From Micromonospora globbae (GTDB lineage: Bacteria; Actinomycetota; Actinomycetes; Mycobacteriales; Micromonosporaceae): DNA of 64,000 nt. The DNA is taken from contig NZ_RAQQ01000016.1 of NCBI RefSeq assembly GCF_003610785.1, forward strand, positions 62,001-126,000. The letters run 5' to 3'. The notes under the pieces are model-generated. The model had not been told where the DNA came from. It ran no database searches and saw only the letters and a list, made by a program, of their open reading frames with translations. Position 1 is the first letter of the stretch; each line of letters begins with the position of its first letter. This document shows positions 17,520 to 25,575 of the stretch, piece by piece. Both the position numbers and the translations under genes were made by a program.

Positions 17520-18374
17520 TCAGCGGCGGGGGTTCTCGCTGGAGATGGTGGCCTCGCGGGGCATGGCGGCCGCGTGCTGTGCCCAGTCGAGCGCGTAGTC
17601 CGCGACCTCCTCCCAGCCGTCCTGACCGACGGTGAAGTGGGACCGGCCGGGGAACGGGTGGTACGCGGTCAGCGCCCGGGACTTCGTGTACAGGGCCGCG
17701 TTGCTGCGCACCACACCCGGCGGGATCACGTGGTCGGCGCCGCCGGCGATCAGGAGCAGCGGGGCCCGGTCGTCGCGGCGGGTGTCGACCTCGGCCGCCG
17801 AGTTGGGGTCGAGGTTGGCGAAGACCGACTCGAAGAGCACGTGCCCGGCGCCGGGGACGGCGTAGCGCTCCCAGGCCCGGTCGGAGTCCGCCCGGCTCAT
17901 GGTGTTGCCGAACGCGTAGTGGAAGTCGTCCTGGGTGAACGGCACGGCCCGGTGCCGGTTGGCCGGGTTGCGCAGGATCGAGAAGCCCGAGCGCAGGGTG
18001 CTCAGGGGCAGCTTGACGACGCCCTTGATCGGGGCCGGGTGGATGGCCACCCCGGCCGCGCCGAGCCCCTGGCCGACCAGGATCTGGGTGACGAGCCCGC
18101 CGAAGGAGTGGCCCATGATGATCGGCGGGCGCATGAGGCCGCGGATGGTACGGGCGTAGTGGTCGACGATCCGGCCGAGTCGTTGCCCGGCGATCGGGGT
18201 GGGATCCTCGCGCAGCTGCTCGACCTCGCCCTCCATGCCGGGCCAGGCGGGCGCGAGCACCCGCAGGCCACGGGCGGTGAAGCGGTCGACCCAGTGTTCC
18301 CAGCTGCGGGGAGTCATCCACAGCCCGTGGATCAGTACGACGGTGTCGGCGTCCCCCTGCGGCGCGCTGCCCAT
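17520..18374 (-). CDS. Alpha/beta hydrolase
   Basis: A 284-residue hydrolase. It shows TVVLIHGLWMTPRSWEHW (oxyanion region), the nucleophile elbow IIMGHSFGGLV (Ser near residue 95), an acid region APLLLIAGGADHVIPP and the catalytic His in GRSHFTVGQ. The ATG at 18374 is preceded by GGAGGGG. Its substrate is unknown; haloalkane- or esterase-type chemistry cannot be told apart. It lies 57 bases upstream of the site-2 protease gene on the same strand and may share its transcript. Confidence 0.9.
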   Translation of the reverse strand: MGSAPQGDADTVVLIHGLWMTPRSWEHWVDRFTARGLRVLAPAWPGMEGEVEQLREDPTPIAGQRLGRIVDHYARTIRGLMRPPIIMGHSFGGLVTQILVGQGLGAAGVAIHPAPIKGVVKLPLSTLRSGFSILRNPANRHRAVPFTQDDFHYAFGNTMSRADSDRAWERYAVPGAGHVLFESVFANLDPNSAAEVDTRRDDRAPLLLIAGGADHVIPPGVVRSNAALYTKSRALTAYHPFPGRSHFTVGQDGWEEVADYALDWAQHAAAMPREATISSENPRR

Positions 18375-18550
18375 GAGCGTCCCCTCCCCGTGTCCGCGTG
18401 CGGACCGGCGGTTACCCGGCTCGCGCGGCGGGAATCCTGCCGGCCGGTCCGGTGCCGGTGGTGCGCGGCCGTCCCGCGGCGAGGACGCGCCCGGCGGCGC
18501 AGGGCCACGGCCGCGCCTGCCGCGGGTGGGAGCGCTCGTGCGCGGGGCGG

Positions 18551-19267
18551 TCAGGCGGGCTCGGCGTACCGGGCCACGCCCTGCACGAGCAGGTCGAGGC
18601 CGAACGCGAAGCGCTCGTCGCCGCCGCCGGCCATCAGGGCGTCCAGGTTCGCGAGGGTGTGCGGGAAGCGTTCGGCCGGCAGACTGAGGTAGTACTCGCG
18701 CAGTTGCGTGAGCATCCCCGTCCAGTACCCCTCGACGTCCTTGCCGGAGGCGCGGACCTTCTCGCCGAACAGTGCCCCCTCGTACGCGTCGCCGGCGATG
18801 TAGAGGAAGAGCCGGTCGAGGAACCACGCCGCCGGTTGGGGCGGCACGCCGCCGGCGAACAGGATGGCCAGCATCCCCTCGGTGACCCGCAGCGCGTTGG
18901 GGCCGGTGGGGATGGTGGCCAGGGAGGCCAGCGCGAGGTGGGTGTTGGCGGCGTACACGCGGTACGCCTGCCAGGCCACGTCCTTGATCTGCTCCGTCCA
19001 GCGCCGCGGGTCCGGTTCGGGGACGGTGATGGTGGCGCTCACCCGGTCCAGGAGCAGCTCCAGCAGCTCCTCCTTGCCGGAGACGTGCGCGTAGAGCGAG
19101 GCCGGGCCGGTGCCCAGCTCCTGGGCGACCCGCCGCATGCTCAGCCCGCCCAGACCCTCGCGGTCGAGGACGGCCAGCGCCGCGTCCACCACCGCCTCCT
19201 GGCTGAGCGGGCGGCGGGTGCGGCCGCGGGACGGGGTGCGCCAGGGCGGGTCGGGCAGTTCGCTCAC
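18551..19267 (-). CDS. TetR-family repressor (TetR_C-type)
   Basis: A 238-residue regulator. The helix-turn-helix is at about residues 20-65 (LSQEAVVDAALAVLDREG, then RRVAQELGTGPASLYAHVSG). The C-terminal domain (VYAANTHLALASLATIP, RLFLYIAGDAYEG) resembles the ligand-binding part of tetracycline-repressor-like proteins. The GTG at 19267 is preceded by GGAGGT, a better start than the one at 19315. It is divergent from the MFS exporter with a three-copy palindrome between, so it very probably represses both genes and releases them on binding the pump's substrate. Confidence 0.93.
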   Translation of the reverse strand: MSELPDPPWRTPSRGRTRRPLSQEAVVDAALAVLDREGLGGLSMRRVAQELGTGPASLYAHVSGKEELLELLLDRVSATITVPEPDPRRWTEQIKDVAWQAYRVYAANTHLALASLATIPTGPNALRVTEGMLAILFAGGVPPQPAAWFLDRLFLYIAGDAYEGALFGEKVRASGKDVEGYWTGMLTQLREYYLSLPAERFPHTLANLDALMAGGGDERFAFGLDLLVQGVARYAEPA

Positions 19268-19309
19268 GGGGACCTCCGGGTCGGGGACACGAACATCGTA
19301 CTTGCCGAC

Positions 19310-19355
19310 GAGCACTGTTCGTTGATAGAACAGTGTTCGTTAACGAACAGTGTTC
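19310..19355. promoter_or_regulatory. Three-copy TetR operator between repressor and MFS pump
   Basis: Three 11-bp palindromes of the form GAACA-N-TGTTC lie at 19310-19320 (GAGCACTGTTC, one mismatch), 19328-19338 and 19345-19355 (both GAACAGTGTTC). Their centres are 18 and 17 bases apart. The last two also frame a 16-bp perfect palindrome, TGTTCGTTAACGAACA (19334-19349). The cluster lies between the TetR start at 19267 and the MFS start at 19379. Confidence 0.85.
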
Positions 19356-19378
19356 GACTCTGGTTTCGAGGAGATCCC

Positions 19379-20845
19379 ATGTCCCAGGCCGCCGTGGGGG
19401 AGACGGGCGTCGCCCCACCCACCGACACCACACCCGCGCCGTACCGCTGGCGGTGGCTCGCCCTCGCCGTCATCCTCGCCGCGGAGGCCATGGACCTCCT
19501 CGACGCTCTCGTCACCAACCTCGCCGGCCCGGCGATCCGCGCCGACCTGGGCGGCTCCGCCACCCTGATCCAGTGGCTCGGCGCCGGCTACACGCTCGCC
19601 ATGGCCGTCGGCCTGGTCACCGGCGGCCGCCTCGGCGACCTCTACGGCCGCCGCCGCATGTTCCTCGTCGGGGTGCTCGGCTTCACGGCCGCCTCGGCGC
19701 TCTGCGCCCTCTCCGTCGCCCCCGGCATGCTTGTCGCGTCCCGGGTGGCGCAGGGCCTGTTCGGCGCGGTGCTCATCCCGCAGGGCCTCGGCATCATCAA
19801 GGAGGTCTTCCCGCCCCGGGAGATGGCCGCCGCCTTCGGGGCGTTCGGCCCGGTCATGGGGATCTCCGCGGTGGGCGGCCCCATCCTCGCCGGCTGGCTG
19901 GTCGACGCCGACATCGCGGGCACCGGCTGGCGCGCGATCTTCCTGATCAACCTGCCGATCGGGCTGCTCGCGACGCTCGGGGCGCTGCGCTTCCTGCCCG
20001 AGTCGCGCTCGACGCACGCCTCGCGGCTCGACCTGCCCGGCGTCGGGCTGGTCGCGGTCGGCGCCGTGCTGCTCGTCTACCCGCTCGTGCAGGGCCGGGA
20101 GCAGGGCTGGCCGGGCTGGATGTTCGCCATGCTCGCCGCCGCGGCCGTCGTCTTCGCGATCTTCGCCCGCTACGAGGTACGCCGCCAGCGCGCCGGCCGC
20201 GACCCGCTCGTCGTGCCGACGCTGTTCCGGCGCCGGGCGTTCACCGGCGGCCTCGTGGCCGGGCTGGCGTTCTTCACCGCCCTCACCGGCTTCTCCCTGG
20301 TGTTCAGCCTCTACCTCCAGCTCGGCCTCGGGTACTCGCCGCTGCACGCCGGCCTGGCCGGAGTGCCGCAGGCGCTCGGCATGGTGATCGCCTTCGTGAT
20401 CGCCGGCGCCGGCCTGGCCCGCCGGCTCGGCCGTACGCTCATCCACGCCGGCCTGCTCGTCGTGCTCGCCGGCGTCGGCGGGATGCTGCTGACCCTGCGG
20501 CTGGCCGGCCCGGACGTCACGCCGTGGCGGCTGGTCCCGGCGCTGCTCGTGGTCGGGTTCGGGATGGGCCTCGTGATGGCCCCGTTCTTCGACATCGTGC
20601 TCTCCGGGGTGGAACCGGCCGAGACCGGCTCGGCCTCCGGCACCCTCACCGCCGTGCAGCAGCTCGGCGGCGCGCTGGGCGTGGCGCTGCTCGGCACCGT
20701 CTTCTTCGCCCGCCTGCCCGACGACGGCGCGGGCAGCGCGGTCCGGGCCACGCTCTGGGTGGAGGCCGCGCTGCTCGCGGTCACGGTGGCGGCGGCGTTC
20801 CTGCTGCCCAGGCAGGCCCGGGAGCCGGAACCGGGCCAGCACTGA
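19379..20845 (+). CDS. MFS drug exporter of the DHA2 (EmrB/QacA) type
   Basis: A 488-residue transporter with about 14 membrane helices. Helix 1 has the LDALVTNLAGPAIRADLG pattern, motif A is GGRLGDLYGRRRMFLVG (about 80-97), and motif C-like glycines lie in FGPVMGISAVGGPILAGW. DHA2 pumps export drugs, dyes or antibiotics by proton antiport. The divergent TetR gene and its operator give local control. The start ATG at 19379 is just after GAGGAGAT. A GC-rich hairpin lies directly after the stop. Confidence 0.95.
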   Translation: MSQAAVGETGVAPPTDTTPAPYRWRWLALAVILAAEAMDLLDALVTNLAGPAIRADLGGSATLIQWLGAGYTLAMAVGLVTGGRLGDLYGRRRMFLVGVLGFTAASALCALSVAPGMLVASRVAQGLFGAVLIPQGLGIIKEVFPPREMAAAFGAFGPVMGISAVGGPILAGWLVDADIAGTGWRAIFLINLPIGLLATLGALRFLPESRSTHASRLDLPGVGLVAVGAVLLVYPLVQGREQGWPGWMFAMLAAAAVVFAIFARYEVRRQRAGRDPLVVPTLFRRRAFTGGLVAGLAFFTALTGFSLVFSLYLQLGLGYSPLHAGLAGVPQALGMVIAFVIAGAGLARRLGRTLIHAGLLVVLAGVGGMLLTLRLAGPDVTPWRLVPALLVVGFGMGLVMAPFFDIVLSGVEPAETGSASGTLTAVQQLGGALGVALLGTVFFARLPDDGAGSAVRATLWVEAALLAVTVAAAFLLPRQAREPEPGQH

Positions 20846-20851
20846 CCCGAC

Positions 20852-20881
20852 GGGCGGGGGCGGCCGAGGTCGCCCCCGCCC
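20852..20881 (+). terminator. Hairpin terminator after the MFS gene
   Basis: GGGCGGGGGCG (20852-20862) pairs with CGCCCCCGCCC (20871-20881) around an eight-base loop, just past the MFS stop and before the ABC operon. Confidence 0.75.
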
Positions 20882-20893
20882 TGACAAATGTCA
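20882..20893. promoter_or_regulatory. Candidate operator of the ABC/two-component operon
   Basis: TGACAAATGTCA is a perfect 12-bp palindrome 60 bases before the ABC gene start. The operon encodes its own NarL-type regulator, and such regulators often bind short dyads of this shape. The assignment is inference. Confidence 0.5.
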
Positions 20894-20953
20894 TGGCCGG
20901 AACGTGACGGCCGCTCGGGGCGCGGGCACCGGGCCCGCCGGAGCATGGCTGCC

Positions 20954-21853
20954 ATGACCAGTACGCACGCGGCCGTCGAGCTGAGCGGCCTCACCAAGAC
21001 CTTCGGCGCCGTCACCGCCGTCGACGGGCTGAGCCTGCGGGTCGAGCCCGGCGAGGTGGTCGCCTTCCTCGGCCCGAACGGCGCCGGCAAGACCACCACC
21101 ATCGACATGCTGCTCGGCCTGGCCCGCCCGGACGCCGGGTCGGCGCGGATCCTCGGCGGCAGCCCGGCGGACGCGATCGCCCGCGGCCGGGTCGCCGCGG
21201 TGCTCCAGACCGGCGGGCTGCTCAAGGACCTGACCGTCGGTGAGACCGTGCGGCTGACCGCCAACTTCTACCGGCACAGCCGTTCCGCCGAGGAGGTGCT
21301 CGAGCGGGCCGGGATCACCGACATCGCCGACCGGGTCGTCGGGCGCTGCTCCGGCGGCCAGCAGCAGCGGCTGCGCTTCGCGCTCGCCCTGCTGCCGGAC
21401 CCGGACCTCATGGTGCTCGACGAGCCGACCACCGGCATGGACGTCGAGGGGCGGCGCGAGTTCTGGCAGGCGCTGCGGCACGACGCCCGGTCCGGGCGGA
21501 CCGTCATCTTCGCCACCCACTACCTCGACGAGGCCGACGCGTACGCCGACCGGATCGTGCTCGTCCGGCAGGGGCGGATCGTCGCCGACGGCACCACCGC
21601 CGAGATCAAGAACCTGGCCGCCGGGCGGCTCGTCCGGGCCACCCTCCCCGGCGCCGACCAGGCCGCGCTCGCCGCGCTGCCCGGCGTCGACGCCGTCGAG
21701 GTACGCGGCGACAGCGTGCTCGTGCACACCTCCGACTCCGACCGGATCGCCCGGCACCTGCTCACGCGGACCGAGGCGCGGGACGTCGAGATCACCTCCC
21801 GCAACCTCGAGGACGCCTTCCTCGCCCTCACGACCGACCAGACCGGAGCCTGA
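20954..21853 (+). CDS. ABC transporter ATP-binding protein (DrrA-like)
   Basis: A 299-residue ATPase. Walker A is GPNGAGKTT (residues 40-48), the signature is CSGGQQQRLRFALAL, Walker B with the catalytic Glu is LMVLDEPTTGMD, and the H-loop is IFATHYLDEAD. A C-terminal extension after about residue 225 is typical of ABC-2 drug or lipid exporters. The ATG at 20954 is preferred; one at 20945 would add three residues. It is followed two bases later by its permease and then by a histidine kinase and regulator, forming a self-regulated export module. Confidence 0.95.
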   Translation: MTSTHAAVELSGLTKTFGAVTAVDGLSLRVEPGEVVAFLGPNGAGKTTTIDMLLGLARPDAGSARILGGSPADAIARGRVAAVLQTGGLLKDLTVGETVRLTANFYRHSRSAEEVLERAGITDIADRVVGRCSGGQQQRLRFALALLPDPDLMVLDEPTTGMDVEGRREFWQALRHDARSGRTVIFATHYLDEADAYADRIVLVRQGRIVADGTTAEIKNLAAGRLVRATLPGADQAALAALPGVDAVEVRGDSVLVHTSDSDRIARHLLTRTEARDVEITSRNLEDAFLALTTDQTGA

Positions 21854-21855
21854 CG

Positions 21856-22662
21856 ATGACCACCGCCCTGCCCACTACCGCCACCGACCGCGGCGTCCAG
21901 GCCGACCGGCGGCCGCCCGCCCTCGGCGGGTTCTCCCCGGCCGCGCTCCGCATCGAGCTGCGCCGGGTGCTGCGCAACCGCCGCACGCTCGCGTTCACGC
22001 TCATCATGCCGGCCGTCTTCTTCCTCATCTTCGGCCTGCCGCAGCGCGGGCAGCAGCTCGACAGCGGCAACTCGGTGATCGCGTACATCATGGTCAGCCT
22101 GGCCGTGTACGCGGCCATGGTGGCCACCACCAGCATCGGCGCCGCGGTCGCCACCGAGCGGGCACTGGGCTGGAGCCGGCAGTTGCGGCTCACGCCGCTG
22201 CGCCCGACCGCGTACGTCGCCATGAAGGTGGTCACCGCGATGGCCCTCGGCCTCATCGCCGTCTGCGTCGAGTTCGCCGTGGGCGCCGCCGCCGGCGTAC
22301 GCCTGTCCGCCGACGTGTGGCTGCTCACCGGCCTCGGCGCCTGGCTCGGCTCGCTCGTCTTCGCCGCCTTCGGCCTCTTCGTCGGCTACCTGTTCCCGGC
22401 GGAGAACGTCATGCAGTTCATCGGCCCGATCCTGGCCGTGCTGGCCATGTTCGGCGGGCTCTTCGTCCCGCTCGAGGTGCTGCCCGACGTGCTCCAGCAC
22501 GTCGCGCGGTTCACCCCGGTCTACGGCGTCGGTGAACTCGCCCGCGCCCCGCTGACCGGCGACGGGGTGAGCACGGGGGCGATCGCCAACCTGGCCGTGT
22601 GGACGGTCGTCTTCGCGGTCGGCGCCGCCCGGCTGTTCCGCCGGGACACCGCGCGGGTGTGA
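21856..22662 (+). CDS. ABC-2 type transporter permease
   Basis: A 268-residue permease with six membrane helices. It opens with an amphipathic region (LRIELRRVLRNRRTLAFTLIMP), and the family-type segment ALGWSRQLRLTPLRPTAYV lies in the second cytoplasmic loop. GLFVPLEVLPDVLQHVARFTPVYG before the last helix matches ABC-2 exporters of the DrrB/YvfS kind. Its partner is the ATPase two bases upstream. The exported compound is unknown; peptide antibiotics or lipids are the usual cargo. Confidence 0.93.
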   Translation: MTTALPTTATDRGVQADRRPPALGGFSPAALRIELRRVLRNRRTLAFTLIMPAVFFLIFGLPQRGQQLDSGNSVIAYIMVSLAVYAAMVATTSIGAAVATERALGWSRQLRLTPLRPTAYVAMKVVTAMALGLIAVCVEFAVGAAAGVRLSADVWLLTGLGAWLGSLVFAAFGLFVGYLFPAENVMQFIGPILAVLAMFGGLFVPLEVLPDVLQHVARFTPVYGVGELARAPLTGDGVSTGAIANLAVWTVVFAVGAARLFRRDTARV

Positions 22663-22675
22663 CCGCGCCGACCGC

Positions 22676-22681
22676 TAGCGT
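22676..22681 (+). promoter_or_regulatory. Possible internal -10 box for leaderless kinase mRNA
   Basis: TAGCGT is followed by seven bases and the ATG at 22689. It could give separate expression of the kinase and regulator inside the operon, but the genes are close enough to be read through as well. Confidence 0.4.
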
Positions 22682-22688
22682 GGACGCG

Positions 22689-23816
22689 ATGACGACGGGC
22701 CCGTACCAGCCGGTGGGCCGCAAGTGGCGGCTCCTCGGCTGGTTGCTGGCCGCCGTCTGGCTGTTCTTCCTCAACGTGCCGCTGGCCACCGCCCTGCGCC
22801 AGGACGAGATCTGGCGCAGGGCGCTCGGCGTGGGCACGCTGATCGCCTTCGGCGTGGCGTACGTGCTGCTGTTCGAGTGGGCCCGCTCGCATCGGCAGCG
22901 GAACCGGCCGATCCCGCCGGCGCCGGCCGTGGCGGGCCTGCTGGGGCTGCTCGCCCTCGGCGTGCTCGGCATCCCGGGCACCGACGGGGACTGGATGACC
23001 ACGCTGGTCTTCGTCGCCGCGGCCGCGGTGTTCCTGCTGCCCCGGGTGTGGGCGCTGGTCGTCGTGGTGCTGGCCGTGCTGGTGCCGGTCGTGCTGAGTT
23101 ACCTGGTGCCCGCCTGGGCGACGGAGAGCACCATCGTCTTCGCGGTCCTGCTCGCCTCGTTCGCCATGTTCGGGGTGTCCGCCCTGGCCCAGCGCAACGG
23201 CGAACTGCGCGCGGCGCAACAGGAGATCCGCCGGCTGGCGGTCGCCGAGGAACGGGCCCGGACGGCGCGGGACCTGCACGACATCCTGGGCCACTCGCTC
23301 ACGGTGGTGGCGATCAAGGCCGAGCTGGCGGGACGGCTCGTGGAGGTGGACCCGGCCCGGGCGGCCACGGAGATCGCCGAGGTCGAGCAGCTCGCCCGCG
23401 CGGCGCTGGCCGACGTACGGCGGACCGTCGGGGCGTACCGCGACGTGCGGCTGGTCGAGGAGCTGGCCGGCGCCCGTACCGCGCTGGCCGCCGCGGGCAT
23501 CGCCGCCGACCTGCCGGCCGAGCTGCCGGCGCTGCCGCCGGAGCGGGACCAACTGTTCGCGTGGGCGGTACGGGAAGGGGTGACCAACGTGGTCCGGCAC
23601 AGCGGAGCACGGCGTTGCACGGTCCGGGTGCGCCCGGACGCCGTGGAGGTCAGCGACGACGGGCGGGGCCCGACGGCGGAGGCCGCGACGGCCGGACACG
23701 GCCTGGTCGGCCTGCGCGAGCGGGCGCAGCGGCTCGACGCCACGGTGACCGTCGGCCGGCGCCCGGACGGGCCCGGCTTCGTGCTGCGGGTCGGCCTGCC
23801 GGCGGGTGCCCGGTGA
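22689..23816 (+). CDS. Sensor histidine kinase (DesK-like)
   Basis: A 375-residue kinase with five or six membrane helices in the first 160 residues. The HisKA_3 motif RTARDLHDILGHSLTVVAIK carries the His near residue 196, and the ATPase part includes REGVTNVVRHSGA and GHGLVGLRERAQRL. This compact form, next to an ABC-2 exporter, is like Bacillus DesK or LnrJ systems that sense membrane or antibiotic stress. A GTG at 22659 overlapping the permease stop is an alternative start. The stop overlaps the regulator start (GTGA). Confidence 0.93.
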   Translation: MTTGPYQPVGRKWRLLGWLLAAVWLFFLNVPLATALRQDEIWRRALGVGTLIAFGVAYVLLFEWARSHRQRNRPIPPAPAVAGLLGLLALGVLGIPGTDGDWMTTLVFVAAAAVFLLPRVWALVVVVLAVLVPVVLSYLVPAWATESTIVFAVLLASFAMFGVSALAQRNGELRAAQQEIRRLAVAEERARTARDLHDILGHSLTVVAIKAELAGRLVEVDPARAATEIAEVEQLARAALADVRRTVGAYRDVRLVEELAGARTALAAAGIAADLPAELPALPPERDQLFAWAVREGVTNVVRHSGARRCTVRVRPDAVEVSDDGRGPTAEAATAGHGLVGLRERAQRLDATVTVGRRPDGPGFVLRVGLPAGAR

Positions 23817-24436
23817 GCGAGCCGATCCGGGTGCTGCTCGCCGACGACCAGGCGCTGGTCCGCGGCGCGCTGGCCGCGCTGCTCTCCCTCGAACCGGACC
23901 TCACGGTGGTGGCGGAGGTGGGCCGGGGCGACGAGGTGGTGCCCGAGGCGCGGCGGACCGCGCCGGACGTGGCGCTGCTCGACGTGGAGATGCCGGGGCT
24001 CGACGGGATCGCCGCCACCGCCGCCCTGCGCGCGGCGCTGCCGACCTGCCGTGTGCTGGTGGTGACGACGTTCGGCCGCCCCGGCTACCTGCGGCGCGCC
24101 ATGGAGGCTGGCGCCAACGGGTTCGTGGTGAAGGACACCCCGGCCCGGCAGCTCGCCGAGGCGGTGCGCCGGGTGCACGCCGGGCTCCGGGTGGTCGACC
24201 CGACGCTGGCGGCGGAGACGCTGGCCACGGGCGCGAGCCCGCTCACCGAGCGGGAGACCGACGTGCTGCGCGCGGCCCGCCACGGGGGTACGGTCGCCGA
24301 CCTGGCCGCCGCGCTGCACCTGTCGGAGGGGACGGTGCGCAACCACCTGTCGGCGGCCATCGGCAAGACCGGCGCCCGGAACCGGGCCGAGGCCGTGCGG
24401 ATCGCCGAGCAGAACGGCTGGCTGCTGGGCGACTGA
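23813..24436 (+). CDS. NarL/LuxR-family response regulator (DesR-like)
   Basis: A 207-residue regulator. The receiver has VLLADDQALV, the phospho-acceptor Asp in VALLDVEMPG near residue 54, and Lys in GFVVKDTPARQ. The LuxR helix-turn-helix is LTERETDVLRAARHGG with SEGTVRNHLSAAIGKTG. It starts at a GTG overlapping the kinase stop and completes the ABC/kinase/regulator module. It probably controls the exporter genes upstream, perhaps through the palindrome at 20882. Confidence 0.95.
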   Translation: MSEPIRVLLADDQALVRGALAALLSLEPDLTVVAEVGRGDEVVPEARRTAPDVALLDVEMPGLDGIAATAALRAALPTCRVLVVTTFGRPGYLRRAMEAGANGFVVKDTPARQLAEAVRRVHAGLRVVDPTLAAETLATGASPLTERETDVLRAARHGGTVADLAAALHLSEGTVRNHLSAAIGKTGARNRAEAVRIAEQNGWLLGD

Positions 24437-24496
24437 ACCCGCCCGCCGGCGCTGTGGTCCCGGTCCTTCGCGCCGGACGGAGCGGGGGCGGGGCGC

Positions 24497-25414
24497 TCAG
24501 GCCGTGGGGGGTGGTTCGGGCAGCTCCTCGACCACCACGACGCTGCTGCCGGGGCGTACCTCGGCGAGCAGCTCCCGCTGCCCGCTGCGGGTCAGCCGGA
24601 TGCAGCCGTTCGTGGTGTTCTCGCCCAACTCGCCGTCGTGGTACCAGGTGTGCAGGCCGATGTGCGCCCCGCGCAGGCCGGTCGGCACCGCGTCCGGGTC
24701 GTCGGGCACCGAGCCGAGGGCGAAGATGTCCACCCCGCCGTACACGTCCTGCGGCGGCGGGGTGCGGCCCAGGATGAAGGTGCGGCCCAGCGGCGTCTCC
24801 TGCCCGCGCTGGCCGAGGCTCACCTCCCACGACCGCACCGCCCGCCCGGCCCGGTACCAGGTGAGCCGGTGGCGGCGGCGCTCCACGACGATCTGGTCGC
24901 GCAGCGGCACCGTCGTGAACCCGCCGGGCGGGAGCCAGGCGAGCCGGCGGTTGGCCGAGGGGAGCAGCACGGCCGTCCATCCGGCGCGGCGCTCGGCGAT
25001 CGGCACGGTGAGGTCGACGCCGCTGATGGTCGGGGCGAGGTACGCCACCGGCCGCCCGCCCGGCGCGTCGTACGCCGCGATCTTCCGGCTGGGTCGCAGC
25101 CCCTCCGTCAGCGGGGTGGTGTCCATCGTGGCGGGATCGGCCGGGAAGCCGGCGGGCGCGGGATCGTACGTGACCACCGGCAGCCCGGGCGGCGCCGGCG
25201 CGGCGGGCGGCACGGTCTCCTCGGCGCCCTGGTCGACGTCGCTCGGCTCGGGCCCGGGCACGGACGTGGCCGGTGCGGCCTGCCGGGCCACCGGCTCCGC
25301 CCGGGGCGTCAGGGCCAGGCCGGTGAGCAGCGCGGTCACGAGCAGCGCCGGTACGCCGAGGCCGGCGGCGACCCAGCCCCGACGGCCCCGAGGGCTCATT
25401 CGGTCAAACGACAC
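24497..25414 (-). CDS. L,D-transpeptidase (YkuD domain), membrane-anchored or secreted
   Basis: About 305 residues. An N-terminal signal/anchor helix (VAAGLGVPALLVTALLTGLA) is followed by a Pro-rich linker and the YkuD domain from about residue 185. The catalytic Cys 271 lies in TTNGCIRL, with His 255 in HIGLHTWY. These enzymes make 3-3 cross-links in peptidoglycan outside the membrane. The GTG at 25414 follows TACAGT by six bases (leaderless); the ATG at 25399 would shorten it by five residues and has no clear ribosome site. Confidence 0.92.
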   Translation of the reverse strand: MSFDRMSPRGRRGWVAAGLGVPALLVTALLTGLALTPRAEPVARQAAPATSVPGPEPSDVDQGAEETVPPAAPAPPGLPVVTYDPAPAGFPADPATMDTTPLTEGLRPSRKIAAYDAPGGRPVAYLAPTISGVDLTVPIAERRAGWTAVLLPSANRRLAWLPPGGFTTVPLRDQIVVERRRHRLTWYRAGRAVRSWEVSLGQRGQETPLGRTFILGRTPPPQDVYGGVDIFALGSVPDDPDAVPTGLRGAHIGLHTWYHDGELGENTTNGCIRLTRSGQRELLAEVRPGSSVVVVEELPEPPPTA

Positions 25415-25527
25415 AAAGGCACTGTACGAGGTATCAACGCCCCGAACAGGCCGATGCCGCGAAACGCGCCGTGCGGACCGGCGCGCGCACCGGCCGGGCG
25501 TGGCACGGCCCGGGCGGGCCGGGGTGG

Positions 25528-25568
25528 CCGGGCGGTCCGGCCGGCGCGTGGGCCGGTGGACCGCCCGG
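25528..25568 (-). terminator. Hairpin terminator after the alpha-amylase gene
   Basis: CCGGGCGGTCC (25528-25538) pairs with GGACCGCCCGG (25558-25568). It lies directly downstream of the amylase stop on the minus strand. Confidence 0.65.
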
Positions 25569-25575
25569 TCCGGTG

